64,000 bases of DNA from Roseibaca calidilacus (lineage in GTDB: Bacteria; Pseudomonadota; Alphaproteobacteria; Rhodobacterales; Rhodobacteraceae): positions 1,817,501 through 1,881,500 of the forward strand of contig NZ_FBYC01000004.1 of the NCBI RefSeq assembly GCF_001517585.1, written 5' to 3'. Shown in pieces: positions 26,295 to 35,094 of this stretch. The position numbers were made by a program, and so were the translations under genes. The notes under the pieces were generated by a model. It was not told the DNA's origin. It saw only the letters and a list, made by a program, of their open reading frames with translations, and did no database searches. The first letter of the stretch is position 1; each line of letters begins with the position of its first letter.

Positions 26295-27581
26295 ATGACT
26301 TCCAGATCCCTGCTAGCCGCCTTGGCAACCAGCACCGCGCTGGTCGCCGCCCCCGCCCTTGCCCAGGATTGCGCTGACCCGATCAAGGTGGGTGTGCTGC
26401 ACTCGCTGTCGGGCAGTATGGCGATTTCCGAAACCACGCTGCGCGACGTCATGCTGATGCTGATTGAACAGCAAAACGCCGCCGGTGGCTTGCTTGGTTG
26501 CCAGATAGAGGCAGTCGTGGTTGACCCGGCCTCTGACTGGCCGCTCTTCGCCGAACTGACCCGCCAGCTTCTGACGGTCGATGAGGTGGACGTGATCTTC
26601 GGCGCATGGACAAGCGTTAGCCGCAAATCGGCGCTTCCGGTGCTGGAAGAGCTGAACGGCCTGATGTTCTACCCGGTGCAGTATGAAGGCGAGGAATCCT
26701 CGCGCAATGTGTTCTACACCGGTGCCGCGCCCAACCAGCAGGCGATCCCGGCGGTGGATTATTTCCTCGAAGAACTGGGCGTCGAAAGCTTCGCGCTTCT
26801 GGGCACCGATTACGTCTATCCGCGCACCACGAACGCGATCCTCGAAGCCTACCTGATGGACAAGGGCATCCCGGCAGAAGACATCTTCGTGAACTACACG
26901 CCCTTCGGTCATTCCGACTGGTCAACCATCGTGTCTGACGTGGTGGCGCTTGGTGCGGGCGGCAAACAGGTCGGCGTGATCTCGACCATCAACGGCGACG
27001 CGAATGTGGGGTTTTACACGGAACTGGCGGCACAGGGCATCAGCGCCGATGACATTCCCGTCGTGGCCTTTTCCGTTGGCGAAGAAGAGCTTTCGGGCTT
27101 GGACACAGGGCCGCTGGCGGGCCATCTGGCGGCGTGGAACTACTTCCAGTCGGCGGATACCGACATCAATGCCGAATTCGTCGCCGCATGGAAGGCCTTT
27201 GCCGGCGAAGACCGCGTGACCAACGACCCGATGGAAGCGCATTATATCGGCTTCAACATGTGGGTGAATGCGGTTGAAGCGGCTGGCACCACCGATGTCG
27301 ATGCCGTGCGCGAAGCCATGTGGGGGCAGGAATTCCCCAACCTGACCGGCGGCATGGCAGTGATGAATGGCAACCATCACCTGTCCAAACCGGTATTGAT
27401 TGGGGAAATCCGTGCCGATGGACAGTTCGACATCATCAGCCAGACCGCAGAAGTGCCGGGCGATGCATGGACCGACTACCTGCCGGAAAGCGCGGTTCTG
27501 ACCAGCGATTGGCAGGAATTGGGCTGCGGGATGTATAACACCGCAACCTCGACCTGCGTGCAAATGACCTCGAACTACTAA
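26295..27581 (+). CDS. urtA: urea/short-chain-amide ABC transporter substrate-binding protein
   Basis: This 428-aa periplasmic binding protein of the branched-chain amino-acid (Peripla_BP_5) family has a signal peptide of about 24 residues ending PALAQD. The IKVGVLHSLSGSMAISETTLRD start, GAWTSVSRKSALPVLEELNGLMFYPVQYEGEESSRNVFYTG-type core and CVQMTSN C terminus are typical of UrtA. AGGAG is about 12 nt before the ATG at 26295. It heads urtABCDE and is followed by a stem-loop. FmdD-type amide-binding proteins are close relatives, so formamide or acetamide is possible. Confidence 0.93.
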   Translation: MTSRSLLAALATSTALVAAPALAQDCADPIKVGVLHSLSGSMAISETTLRDVMLMLIEQQNAAGGLLGCQIEAVVVDPASDWPLFAELTRQLLTVDEVDVIFGAWTSVSRKSALPVLEELNGLMFYPVQYEGEESSRNVFYTGAAPNQQAIPAVDYFLEELGVESFALLGTDYVYPRTTNAILEAYLMDKGIPAEDIFVNYTPFGHSDWSTIVSDVVALGAGGKQVGVISTINGDANVGFYTELAAQGISADDIPVVAFSVGEEELSGLDTGPLAGHLAAWNYFQSADTDINAEFVAAWKAFAGEDRVTNDPMEAHYIGFNMWVNAVEAAGTTDVDAVREAMWGQEFPNLTGGMAVMNGNHHLSKPVLIGEIRADGQFDIISQTAEVPGDAWTDYLPESAVLTSDWQELGCGMYNTATSTCVQMTSNY

Positions 27582-27588
27582 GCCATGT

Positions 27589-27617
27589 CGGGCGCGCGGC
27601 CCAAGCCTGCGCGCCCG
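27589..27617 (+). promoter_or_regulatory. intercistronic stem-loop urtA-urtB
   Basis: A perfect 9-bp stem, CGGGCGCGC/GCGCGCCCG with an 11-nt loop, starts 7 nt after the urtA stop in the 65-nt gap before urtB. No U-run follows. Such structures after binding-protein genes often stabilise the upstream mRNA or attenuate downstream reading; the effect here is inference. Confidence 0.55.
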
Positions 27618-27646
27618 GATTCGTCCTGCCTGAAACTGGACCTGAA

Positions 27647-29611
27647 ATGCCCTTTCGCACTCTGATATTCCGCGCGCTGGCCCTTCTGACGCTGGCCCTT
27701 GTCACCCTGCCCGGCCCCGCCCGCGCGCAAGAGGCGCTGCAACCCGCGTTGCAAGCCTATGCCGACGAACTTGCCAGCCCCTCGCGCCGCAGCATCGAAG
27801 CTGTCGTCACCGCGCTGATAGAGCAGGGCCACCCCAATATCGGCGACTTCTTCCGCCGCTTCAGCGCCCGTGAGGTCGTGCAGCGCCCCGAAGATGGGCT
27901 GTTCTTTTATGCCGAGGATGCGGGCGACCTTGTGCGGCTGGTCGATATAGACAGTGGCGCGGCGGTGGCCGAAGTGTCCAGCCGCGACGTGACACAGATT
28001 CGCACCAATTCCGGTGTGCAGCGCGTCATCGCCTCTGCCCTTGTGCCCTTGGAATTGAATGCCCCCGAACGCGAACTTCGCTTGGCCGCGCTAGAGGCGA
28101 TCGGCCGCAGCCCCAATGCCAGCCAGATCGCGCCCTTGGCCGCAAGCATAGAGGCCGAACCCGATGCCGCGTTGCAAACCCGCAAGGAACGCCTGCTGCT
28201 TCTGCTGACGGCACAATTTGGCGAAGACCGCAGCGCGCGGATTGCCGCCATCGATGCGCTCGGTGGCGATATCAGCATCGAAGCGCGGGGCGTGCTGAAC
28301 CGTTTGACCGCCACTGTGACCGAAGCGGCCCCCGCACTGCCCGAAGGCGCGAATATCGCCCGCTTGCTGAATGTGGGCGCGGACCTGTCAGAAACCGACG
28401 CTTATGAGCTGTTGGTCAGCGCAGGGCTGGCCGAACCGGCGCAGACCCCAGCCATGCTGCGCGATGTTCTGGCGCAGAACATTGTTGACGGGCGCGTGGG
28501 CGGTGTGCCGGTCGGGCGGCTGAGCGACCCTGCCGCCCGAACCGAAGCTTACGCGGCCTTGGAAGCTGCGGACACCGTGCCGCCCCGCGCGGCCCCGGAT
28601 GAAGCTGCGCAAGCTGTGGCCGCGCATGTGTTTTTCACCCGCTACACGCTGGACGACGCCGAGATCACCGCCGCTGCGCAAGCCGCGCTTGACAGCACAC
28701 GGCAATTGATCGCCACCTATCAGGCCGCGGATCTGGTGTTGGATGGCTTGTCACTGGCATCGATTTTCTTTCTGGCGGCGATTGGCCTTGCAATCACCTT
28801 CGGGGTGATGGGCGTCATCAACATGGCGCATGGCGAATTCATCATGATGGGCGCCTATACCGGCTATGTCGTGCAGCTTTTCATCCCCGATTACACGATC
28901 AGCCTGCTGGTCGCGCTGCCCTTGGCGTTCTTAGTGACCTTTGCAGCAGGTGTTGCGATGGAGCGCAGCGTCATCCGCCACCTTTACACCCGTCCGCTGG
29001 AAACGTTGCTGGCGACCTTTGGCATTTCAATCGCGTTGCAACAATTGGCCAAGAACATCTTCGGCACACAGGCGCGCCCCCTGACCGCGCCGGATTGGCT
29101 GGGCGGGGCGTTGCAGATCAATGATATCATTGGCATCAGCACCATTCGCTTGGCGATCTTCGTTCTGGCGCTGATCTTTCTTGGCCTGCTGCTTTACATT
29201 CTGAAGCGCACGCGTTTGGGGCTAGAGGTGCGCGCGGTCACCCAAAACCCCGGCATGGCGGCCAGCATGGGCATTAATCCCGACCGCATCAATATGCTGA
29301 CCTTCGGGCTTGGGTCGGGGATTGCGGGTATCGCGGGTGTGGCCATCGGGCTTTACGCGCAGGTCACGTCGGAAATGGGGTCGAATTACATTGTCCAAAG
29401 CTTCATGACCGTGGTCGTGGGCGGCGTGGGCAATGTCTGGGGCACGCTTGCCGGCGCATCGCTGATCGGCTTTTTGCAAAAGGGGATCGAGTGGTTCAAC
29501 CCTTCGAACACGCTGGCCGCACAGACCTTCATGGTGCTGTTCGTGATCCTGTTCATCCAGTTCCGGCCCAAGGGCATTGTCGCCCTCAAGGGTCGCGCAG
29601 CGGGGGATTGA
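27647..29611 (+). CDS. urtB: urea ABC transporter permease, long UrtB form
   Basis: This 654-aa inner-membrane permease has a LivH-like domain in its C-terminal half (from about residue 365: MGVINMAHGEFIMMGAYTG, LEVRAVTQNPGMAASMGIN, GSGIAGIAGV). The N-terminal part (about 340 residues) starts with a signal peptide (ending ARAQ) and continues as an Ala-rich helical, HEAT-like periplasmic region. This two-part layout is known for proteobacterial UrtB, though 654 aa is at the long end. It lies between urtA and urtC, with a 4-nt gap before urtC. Confidence 0.93.
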   Translation: MPFRTLIFRALALLTLALVTLPGPARAQEALQPALQAYADELASPSRRSIEAVVTALIEQGHPNIGDFFRRFSAREVVQRPEDGLFFYAEDAGDLVRLVDIDSGAAVAEVSSRDVTQIRTNSGVQRVIASALVPLELNAPERELRLAALEAIGRSPNASQIAPLAASIEAEPDAALQTRKERLLLLLTAQFGEDRSARIAAIDALGGDISIEARGVLNRLTATVTEAAPALPEGANIARLLNVGADLSETDAYELLVSAGLAEPAQTPAMLRDVLAQNIVDGRVGGVPVGRLSDPAARTEAYAALEAADTVPPRAAPDEAAQAVAAHVFFTRYTLDDAEITAAAQAALDSTRQLIATYQAADLVLDGLSLASIFFLAAIGLAITFGVMGVINMAHGEFIMMGAYTGYVVQLFIPDYTISLLVALPLAFLVTFAAGVAMERSVIRHLYTRPLETLLATFGISIALQQLAKNIFGTQARPLTAPDWLGGALQINDIIGISTIRLAIFVLALIFLGLLLYILKRTRLGLEVRAVTQNPGMAASMGINPDRINMLTFGLGSGIAGIAGVAIGLYAQVTSEMGSNYIVQSFMTVVVGGVGNVWGTLAGASLIGFLQKGIEWFNPSNTLAAQTFMVLFVILFIQFRPKGIVALKGRAAGD

Positions 29612-29615
29612 CGCC

Positions 29616-30800
29616 ATGGCAAAGACAATACTCGCCCCCAAAAAGGGCTTTCTGGCCGAAAACCCGTCCGTGCTGCGGTTTCTTGCCCTGCTGGCCCTGT
29701 TCACCCTGATTGTCAGCGCCTTGGCCGAGGGGTTCGGCGCAGGCGTCATCTCAACCTCTTTTCTGAAGGTGTTGGGGATGACGCTGTGCCTGTGCCTGAT
29801 CGCGGTCGCGATGGACGTGGTCTGGGGCTATTGCGGCATTCTCAGCCTTGGGCATTTCGCGTTTTTCGGGCTAGGCGGCTATGGCATTGGCATGTGGCTG
29901 ATGTATGCGCGCACCGAAGGCATCGTGCGGGACTCACTCGCCAATGCCCCCATCCCCGCCACCGAAAGCGAGGTGCGCGATGCCATCGCAGGCCAGATTT
30001 TCAGCGTCGTGGGCAGCACGGAACTGCCCTTCATCTGGGGCTTTGCGCATAGCCTGACGCTGCAACTGTTGATGATCGTGCTGGTGCCGGGCCTGCTGGC
30101 GCTGGTCTTTGGCTGGCTTGCGTTTCGCAGCCGCGTGACGGGGGTTTACCTGTCGATCCTGACGCAAGCCATGACACTGGCGCTATCGCTCTACCTGTTC
30201 CAGAACGACACCGGGCTGCGCGGCAATAATGGCCTGTCGGGCTTGCAGAACATCCCGGGCCTGTTGCACCTGCCGCAATCGACCATCGCGCTGTGGTTCT
30301 TCTGGGCCTCTGCCTTGGCGCTGGGGCTGGGCTATATGCTGTTTGCGTGGCTGGTGTCGGGCAAGTTCGGGTCGGTGGTGCGCGCGATCCGCGACAATGA
30401 AAGCCGCGTGCGGTTTCTGGGCTACCATGTCGAAAGCTACAAGCTGGTGGTGTTTACCGTAACGGCCATTGTGTCGGGCATTGCGGGCGCGCTGTATTAT
30501 CCGCAAGCGGGCATCATCAACCCTGCCGAAATTGCGCCAATCACATCGATATATCTGGCCGTTTGGGTCGCCATCGGGGGGCGCGGGCGGCTATATGGCG
30601 CGGTCATTGGCGCGGCCACGGTCAGCCTGCTGTCAAGCTGGTTCACCGGCGGCGGTGCACCGAATATCGACCTTGGGTTTTACGAAATCGTCTGGACCGA
30701 TTGGTGGCTGGTGCTGCTGGGCCTTGGCTTCGTAGCGGTGACGCTGTTCTTCCCCAAGGGCATTGGCGGGCTGTTCGACTATCTGGTGAGGAAACCATGA
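29616..30800 (+). CDS. urtC: urea ABC transporter permease
   Basis: This 394-aa LivM-type permease has about 9-10 membrane helices and the motifs DVVWGYCGILSLGHFAFFGLGGYGIGMW and RAIRDNESRVRFLGYHVESYKLVVFTV. I use the ATG at 29616, 4 nt after urtB, rather than a longer start inside urtB. It overlaps urtD by 4 nt. It partners UrtB in the transmembrane channel. Confidence 0.94.
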   Translation: MAKTILAPKKGFLAENPSVLRFLALLALFTLIVSALAEGFGAGVISTSFLKVLGMTLCLCLIAVAMDVVWGYCGILSLGHFAFFGLGGYGIGMWLMYARTEGIVRDSLANAPIPATESEVRDAIAGQIFSVVGSTELPFIWGFAHSLTLQLLMIVLVPGLLALVFGWLAFRSRVTGVYLSILTQAMTLALSLYLFQNDTGLRGNNGLSGLQNIPGLLHLPQSTIALWFFWASALALGLGYMLFAWLVSGKFGSVVRAIRDNESRVRFLGYHVESYKLVVFTVTAIVSGIAGALYYPQAGIINPAEIAPITSIYLAVWVAIGGRGRLYGAVIGAATVSLLSSWFTGGGAPNIDLGFYEIVWTDWWLVLLGLGFVAVTLFFPKGIGGLFDYLVRKP

Positions 30801-31537
30801 GCGCGCTTCTGGAAGTGTCTGGCGTATCTGTCACCTTCGACGGGTTTCGCGCCATCAACAACCTATCCATTGCCATTGGCGAGCCGGAATTGCGCGCCGT
30901 GATCGGCCCCAATGGGGCGGGCAAGACCACCTTCATGGATATCGTGACCGGCAAAACCAAGCCAGATGAGGGCCGCGTTCTGTGGGGCGAGACGTCGATG
31001 AACCTGCTGGGGATGTCTGAAAGCGCCATTGCCCGTGCGGGCATTGGCCGCAAATTCCAAAAACCCACGGTGTTCGAAGATCAGACCGTGCGCGAGAACC
31101 TCGCCATGGCGCTGCGCAACAAGCGCGGGCCGTTCGATGTGCTGTTTTACAAACCCAACCGCCACGCCCGCGCGCGCATTGCCGAACTGGCAGAGGAAAT
31201 CGGGCTATCCGACGCCCTGCCCCGCCGCGCGGGCGATCTGAGCCACGGGCAAAAGCAATGGCTGGAAATCGGAATGCTGCTGGCGCAAGACCCGCGCTTG
31301 TTGCTGGTCGATGAACCGGCGGCGGGCATGACCCCCGCCGAACGCGAACACACGACCGAGTTGCTGACCCGCGCCGCCCAAACCCGCGCGGTGGTGGTGA
31401 TCGAACATGACATGGAATTCATCCGCCGACTGAACTGCAAGGTCACCGTGCTGCATGAAGGGTCGGTGCTGGCCGAAGGTAGCTTGGACCATGTGACCCA
31501 AAACCAACAGGTGATTGATGTGTATCTGGGGCGCTAA
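30797..31537 (+). CDS. urtD: urea ABC transporter ATP-binding protein
   Basis: This 246-aa LivG-type ATPase has Walker A GPNGAGKTT (near residue 36), signature LSHGQKQWLEIG, Walker B LLLVDEPAAGM and the switch His in VVIEHDMEF. The start overlaps the urtC stop (ATGA). It energises UrtBC together with UrtE. Confidence 0.95.
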   Translation: MSALLEVSGVSVTFDGFRAINNLSIAIGEPELRAVIGPNGAGKTTFMDIVTGKTKPDEGRVLWGETSMNLLGMSESAIARAGIGRKFQKPTVFEDQTVRENLAMALRNKRGPFDVLFYKPNRHARARIAELAEEIGLSDALPRRAGDLSHGQKQWLEIGMLLAQDPRLLLVDEPAAGMTPAEREHTTELLTRAAQTRAVVVIEHDMEFIRRLNCKVTVLHEGSVLAEGSLDHVTQNQQVIDVYLGR

Positions 31538-31540
31538 ACC

Positions 31541-32236
31541 ATGCTGAATGTCGAAAACCTAACCTTGCACTACGGCGCGTCGCAAATCCTCTATGGCATT
31601 GACCTTGTTGCACGGCCCGGCGCGGTGACCGCCGTTATGGGCACCAACGGCGTGGGCAAGACCAGCCTGCTGAAAGCCATTGCGGGCCGCCACCCCTATT
31701 CGGGCGGCACGATCACGCTGGATGGGCAGGACTTGCGCCACCTGAACGCCGCGCAAGCAGCAAAGGCCGGCATCGCCTATGTGCCGCAGGGGCGCGAGAT
31801 TTTCCCGCTGCTGACCGTGACCGAGAATCTGCAAACCGGCTTTGCCTGTCTGCCGCGCGACCAGCACACGATCCCGCCGCGCATTTACGAATTGTTCCCG
31901 GTGCTCAAACAAATGAGCGCGCGGCGCGGGGGCGATTTGTCGGGCGGGCAGCAACAACAGCTTGCCATCGCCCGCGCCCTCATCGCGCAGCCCCGTGTGC
32001 TGCTGCTGGATGAACCGACCGAAGGCATCCAGCCCAATATCATCAAGCAGATTGGCGAGGTCATCAAATTGCTGCGCGAAGAAGGCGAGATCGCCATCGT
32101 GCTGGTCGAACAATTCTTCGATTTCGCCTATGATCTGGCCGATGAATTCGTCGCCATCAACCGGGGCGAAGTGCGGCTGGCCGCCCCGGCGGCGCAGGTC
32201 ACGCGTGAAAAGCTTCTGGCAGAGGTGTCGATCTGA
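31541..32236 (+). CDS. urtE: urea ABC transporter ATP-binding protein
   Basis: This 231-aa LivF-type ATPase has Walker A GTNGVGKTS, signature LSGGQQQQLAIARAL and Walker B VLLLDEPTEGIQPNIIKQI. It begins 3 nt after urtD. It closes the transporter operon; no urease structural or accessory gene follows on this side. Confidence 0.95.
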   Translation: MLNVENLTLHYGASQILYGIDLVARPGAVTAVMGTNGVGKTSLLKAIAGRHPYSGGTITLDGQDLRHLNAAQAAKAGIAYVPQGREIFPLLTVTENLQTGFACLPRDQHTIPPRIYELFPVLKQMSARRGGDLSGGQQQQLAIARALIAQPRVLLLDEPTEGIQPNIIKQIGEVIKLLREEGEIAIVLVEQFFDFAYDLADEFVAINRGEVRLAAPAAQVTREKLLAEVSI

Positions 32237-32275
32237 CCCTTGACGGGGGCGCGGATTTGCCCGCTTTTGGCACCC

Positions 32276-33178
32276 ATGACCGCCCAAGCCCCGCCCCTGC
32301 CAGATGCCCACCCCATTACGGCCGCGTTCTGGATGTGCGGCGCGATTGCGTCTTTCACCCTGATGGCCATTTCGGGCCGGGAAATACAGGCGGAACTGAA
32401 CAGTTTTGAGTTGATGTTCTGGCGGTCATTGATCGGCTTTGCGATTATCGGAACGCTGGTCTTGTCGCTGCACGGCCGCGCGGTCTGGCCCGCGATCCGC
32501 CCGACCCGTCCGCGCCTGCATCTGGCGCGCAATATCTTCCATTTCGCGGGGCAGAACCTGTGGTTCTACGGGATCATGGCGATTCCACTGTCGCAGCTTG
32601 TGGCGCTGGAATTCACCTCTCCCATCTGGGTGGCGGTGCTTGCACCGCTGGTCGTGGGCGAGGTGTTCACCCGCCGTCGCCTATGGGTGGCGGCACTGGG
32701 CTTTGCAGGTATCCTGATCGTGGCGCAACCGGGGGTGCAACCGCTCAGCAGCGGGCATTTGGCAGGTATCCTTTGCGCGGTCGCTTTTGCCATGAACCTG
32801 CTGCTGACCAAACGAATCATGCGCCATGACAAGGTGTTGTGCGTGCTGTTCTGGATGACGGCCTCGCAAACCTTGTTCGGGCTGGCGCTGGCGCAATGGG
32901 GTGGGTTCACATGGCCAAGTGCTGCGATCCGGGGCTGGATCGTGCTCGTGGGGCTGACGGGGCTAAGCGCGCATTATTGTCTGACATCGGCGCTGGCGCT
33001 GGCCCCGGCCACCATCGTCGCGCCGATGGAATTCTTCCGCCTGCCGATCATCGCACTGGTCGGAATGTGGCTATATGCCGAAGCATTGGACCCGTTCGTG
33101 TTCTTGGGCGGCGCGGTGATTTTCGCGGCGAACTGGTTGAACCTGAACACGCGCAGGGCACCGGTTCCGGCACCCTAA
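32276..33178 (+). CDS. DMT-family (EamA) transporter
   Basis: This 300-aa inner-membrane protein has about ten helices in two EamA repeats (WMCGAIASFTLMAIS; FHFAGQNLWFYGIMAIPLSQLVALEFTSP). Substrate cannot be read from sequence; relatives export amino acids or metabolites. The ATG at 32276 is 39 nt after urtE, so co-transcription is possible; a TTG at 32240 would extend it by 12 residues. It is convergent to tRNA-Ala. Confidence 0.87.
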   Translation: MTAQAPPLPDAHPITAAFWMCGAIASFTLMAISGREIQAELNSFELMFWRSLIGFAIIGTLVLSLHGRAVWPAIRPTRPRLHLARNIFHFAGQNLWFYGIMAIPLSQLVALEFTSPIWVAVLAPLVVGEVFTRRRLWVAALGFAGILIVAQPGVQPLSSGHLAGILCAVAFAMNLLLTKRIMRHDKVLCVLFWMTASQTLFGLALAQWGGFTWPSAAIRGWIVLVGLTGLSAHYCLTSALALAPATIVAPMEFFRLPIIALVGMWLYAEALDPFVFLGGAVIFAANWLNLNTRRAPVPAP

Positions 33179-33200
33179 GATTTGACAAATTCAAAGAATT

Positions 33201-33276
33201 TGGTGGAGCCTAGCGGGATCGAACCGCTGACCTCCTGCATGCCATGCAGGCGCTCTCCCAGCTGAGCTAAGGCCCC
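33201..33276 (-). tRNA. tRNA-Ala (anticodon GGC)
   Basis: The minus strand encodes a 76-nt cloverleaf starting GGGGCCTTAGCTCAGC and ending with an encoded CCA. The anticodon stem CCTGC/GCAGG encloses loop ATGGCAT, giving anticodon GGC. The acceptor stem has the G3-U70 pair that defines alanine identity. The T-arm contains GGTTCGATCC. It lies downstream of a TIGR02300 gene on the same strand. Confidence 0.97.
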
Positions 33277-33369
33277 AAACCCAAGCCGTTTGGCTTGGTG
33301 CGCGGGTATTACGAAAGCCCGATTGCCAGTGCAAGCGGAAAATCGCGCCCCCGCGCGGGTTTTCGTCGA

Positions 33370-33684
33370 TTAGTCGTCGTCGCTCTCTGCGACATCGGCC
33401 AGATCGTCGAGCGCGACGGTATCGTCGTCATCGTCTTCCAGCAGTTCATCATCGACATCGGCTGCATCGTCGTCATCGACCAGCAACGCGTCATCATCAT
33501 CCTCGGCGGCTTTCTTGGCCTTGGCTTTCAGTGCGGCATTGCCTTCGTCGGCGCGGCGTTCCTGAGCTTCGATCACCACGGTCTTGCCGGTATAGGGGCT
33601 GATGATCGGGTTCTTGTTCAGGTCGTAGAACTTGTTGCCTGTTTCCGGGCAAATGCGCTTTACGCCCCAGTCAGGATTGGTCAT
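33370..33684 (-). CDS. TIGR02300 family protein with acidic tail
   Basis: This 104-aa protein has the conserved N-terminal block MTNPDWGVKRICPETGNKFYDLNKNP (a FYDLN-type zinc-ribbon-like segment with a single Cys here) and a strongly acidic C-terminal half (runs of Asp/Glu after residue 58). Function is unknown; the family is widespread in alphaproteobacteria. AAGGGG precedes the ATG at 33684. The tRNA-Ala gene follows on the same strand. Confidence 0.87.
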   Translation of the reverse strand: MTNPDWGVKRICPETGNKFYDLNKNPIISPYTGKTVVIEAQERRADEGNAALKAKAKKAAEDDDDALLVDDDDAADVDDELLEDDDDDTVALDDLADVAESDDD

Positions 33685-33794
33685 GAGGTTGCCCCTTCGA
33701 ATGCGAGTCTTTCGTGCAAGGGCGTGCCGTGCCATAAGGAGGCGCGCCTGTAAAGCCCCTTGGCGCGCTTTGCCTGATTATTGACCGATACGAC

Positions 33795-34499
33795 ATGCCT
33801 CAACAGACCGAAACCGTTGTTTTGCCGGGTGAGCCGGCGCTATGCGTGCTAATCCGCGCCTCTGCCCGCGCGCGGCAGATGTCACTGCGCGTGTCGGGTC
33901 TGGACGGCAAGATCACGTTGAACATGCCGCGCGGGTTGGCCCGCCGCCATGCGCTTGCCTTTCTGTCGGAAAAAGAGGGCTGGCTGCGTGCGGCGGTTTC
34001 CCGCGCGCCGGGGCCAACCCCCGTCCTGCCCGGCGTGATGCTTCCGGTGGACGGCACGGCGCGGCAGATCACGCCCGCCCGCATTCGCAGCGTTGTGCTG
34101 GAAGATGACCGCCTGCTGGTGCCGGAAACCGGCCCGACCGGGGCCCGCGTGGCGGCGTTTTTGAAAACCCGGGCGCGCGACCGTCTGGCCATGATGGCCG
34201 ACCATTACGCGCAGGCGCTGGGGCGCAAGGTTACGGCAGTGTCGTTCCGCGACACGCGCTCGCGCTGGGGGTCGTGCACGGCGCAAGGGCGGCTGATGTT
34301 CTGCTGGCGGCTGGCCATGGCCCCGACCGTGGTGCAAGATTACGTCGCCGCGCATGAAGCCGCGCATCTGGTGCATATGGACCATTCGCGCGCCTATTGG
34401 GGCGCTGTTGCGCGGATCATGCCCGATTACGCCCACCATCGCGCATGGTTGCGCAGCCATGGCGCGGCGCTGCATGGTTACAGGTTCGACAGCGAGTAA
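33795..34499 (+). CDS. YgjP-like M48-type metallopeptidase (DUF45)
   Basis: This 234-aa cytoplasmic protein has the zinc motif AAHEAAHLVHMDHSRAYW, the RDTRSRWGSCTAQGRLMFCWRL block and the N-terminal RARQMSLRVSGLDGKITLNMPRG, all typical of YgjP/DUF45 proteins. Substrates are unknown; a role beside restriction-modification or proteolysis has been proposed for some members. Its 3' end overlaps the convergent thpR gene by 22 nt. Confidence 0.87.
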   Translation: MPQQTETVVLPGEPALCVLIRASARARQMSLRVSGLDGKITLNMPRGLARRHALAFLSEKEGWLRAAVSRAPGPTPVLPGVMLPVDGTARQITPARIRSVVLEDDRLLVPETGPTGARVAAFLKTRARDRLAMMADHYAQALGRKVTAVSFRDTRSRWGSCTAQGRLMFCWRLAMAPTVVQDYVAAHEAAHLVHMDHSRAYWGAVARIMPDYAHHRAWLRSHGAALHGYRFDSE

Positions 34500-35023
34500 T
34501 CCGCGACAACCTCGTATCGGTTGCCTTGCTTGCCTTGGTGAACACGGAACAGCGACAGGGTGTCGGGCATGAATGGCTCGCTGGCAAAGCTCATTCCGCG
34601 CGCAAGGGCGTCGTGCAGTTCTGCCAAATCGAAATCCGCCGGGCGCAGATAGGCCAGCGTGACATGCGGCGTGAATTTGCGGCGCGGAAAATCGACCCCG
34701 AAGCTGCGCGCCAGCGCTTCCAGCCGTTGGTGCAGATGGGTCAGCGTAGGATCGGGGACAACACGGGCATGCAGGTTATGCGGCTTGGTGCCGCCGAACA
34801 GGCCCAGCCCGGCAAGCTGCACCCATGGGGCTGGCGCGCGGAACCCTTGCAAGGCAAGGTCCAGTTCTTCCAGCAGGTCATAGGGCTGTTCGCCCAGAAA
34901 AACCAAGGTCAGGTGGTAATTCTCTGGCGGTTGCTTGCGCGCCACAGTCAATTTGTGGCTTTGCAGCACAAGCTGCGCACCGATATGCGACGGAATCTGA
35001 AAGCCAAGGAATGCGCGCATCAT
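34478..35023 (-). CDS. thpR: RNA 2',3'-cyclic phosphodiesterase
   Basis: This 181-aa 2H phosphoesterase has the two HxTx motifs (HLTL with His37; HVTL with His120) in the expected spacing, and an MMRAFLGFQIP N terminus. It hydrolyses 2',3'-cyclic phosphates on RNA ends; some members ligate RNA in vitro. I use the ATG at 35023 (another ATG follows directly, and a GTG lies 9 nt upstream). A terminator separates it from the upstream YeeE/YedE operon. Confidence 0.9.
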   Translation of the reverse strand: MMRAFLGFQIPSHIGAQLVLQSHKLTVARKQPPENYHLTLVFLGEQPYDLLEELDLALQGFRAPAPWVQLAGLGLFGGTKPHNLHARVVPDPTLTHLHQRLEALARSFGVDFPRRKFTPHVTLAYLRPADFDLAELHDALARGMSFASEPFMPDTLSLFRVHQGKQGNRYEVVADYSLSNL

Positions 35024-35055
35024 GGCAGGCACCCTGCCGCAAAGCTTGTGCGGCG

Positions 35056-35086
35056 AAAAGGGGCAGGCGATTGTGCCGCCTGCCCC
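35056..35086 (-). terminator. rho-independent terminator of the YeeE/YedE operon
   Basis: A perfect 10-bp stem (GGGGCAGGCG at 35060-35069 with 35077-35086, 7-nt loop) lies 8 nt past the YeeE stop. On the minus strand it is followed by TTTT. It separates the sulfur-transporter pair from thpR. Confidence 0.85.
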
Positions 35087-35094
35087 TGTTGCAT

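Noticed and set aside
33186-33202. Inverted repeat CAAATTC/GAATTTG at the tRNA-Ala 3' end as an integration site
   Set aside because: No integrase, direct repeat or foreign island is adjacent; neighbours are ordinary core genes.
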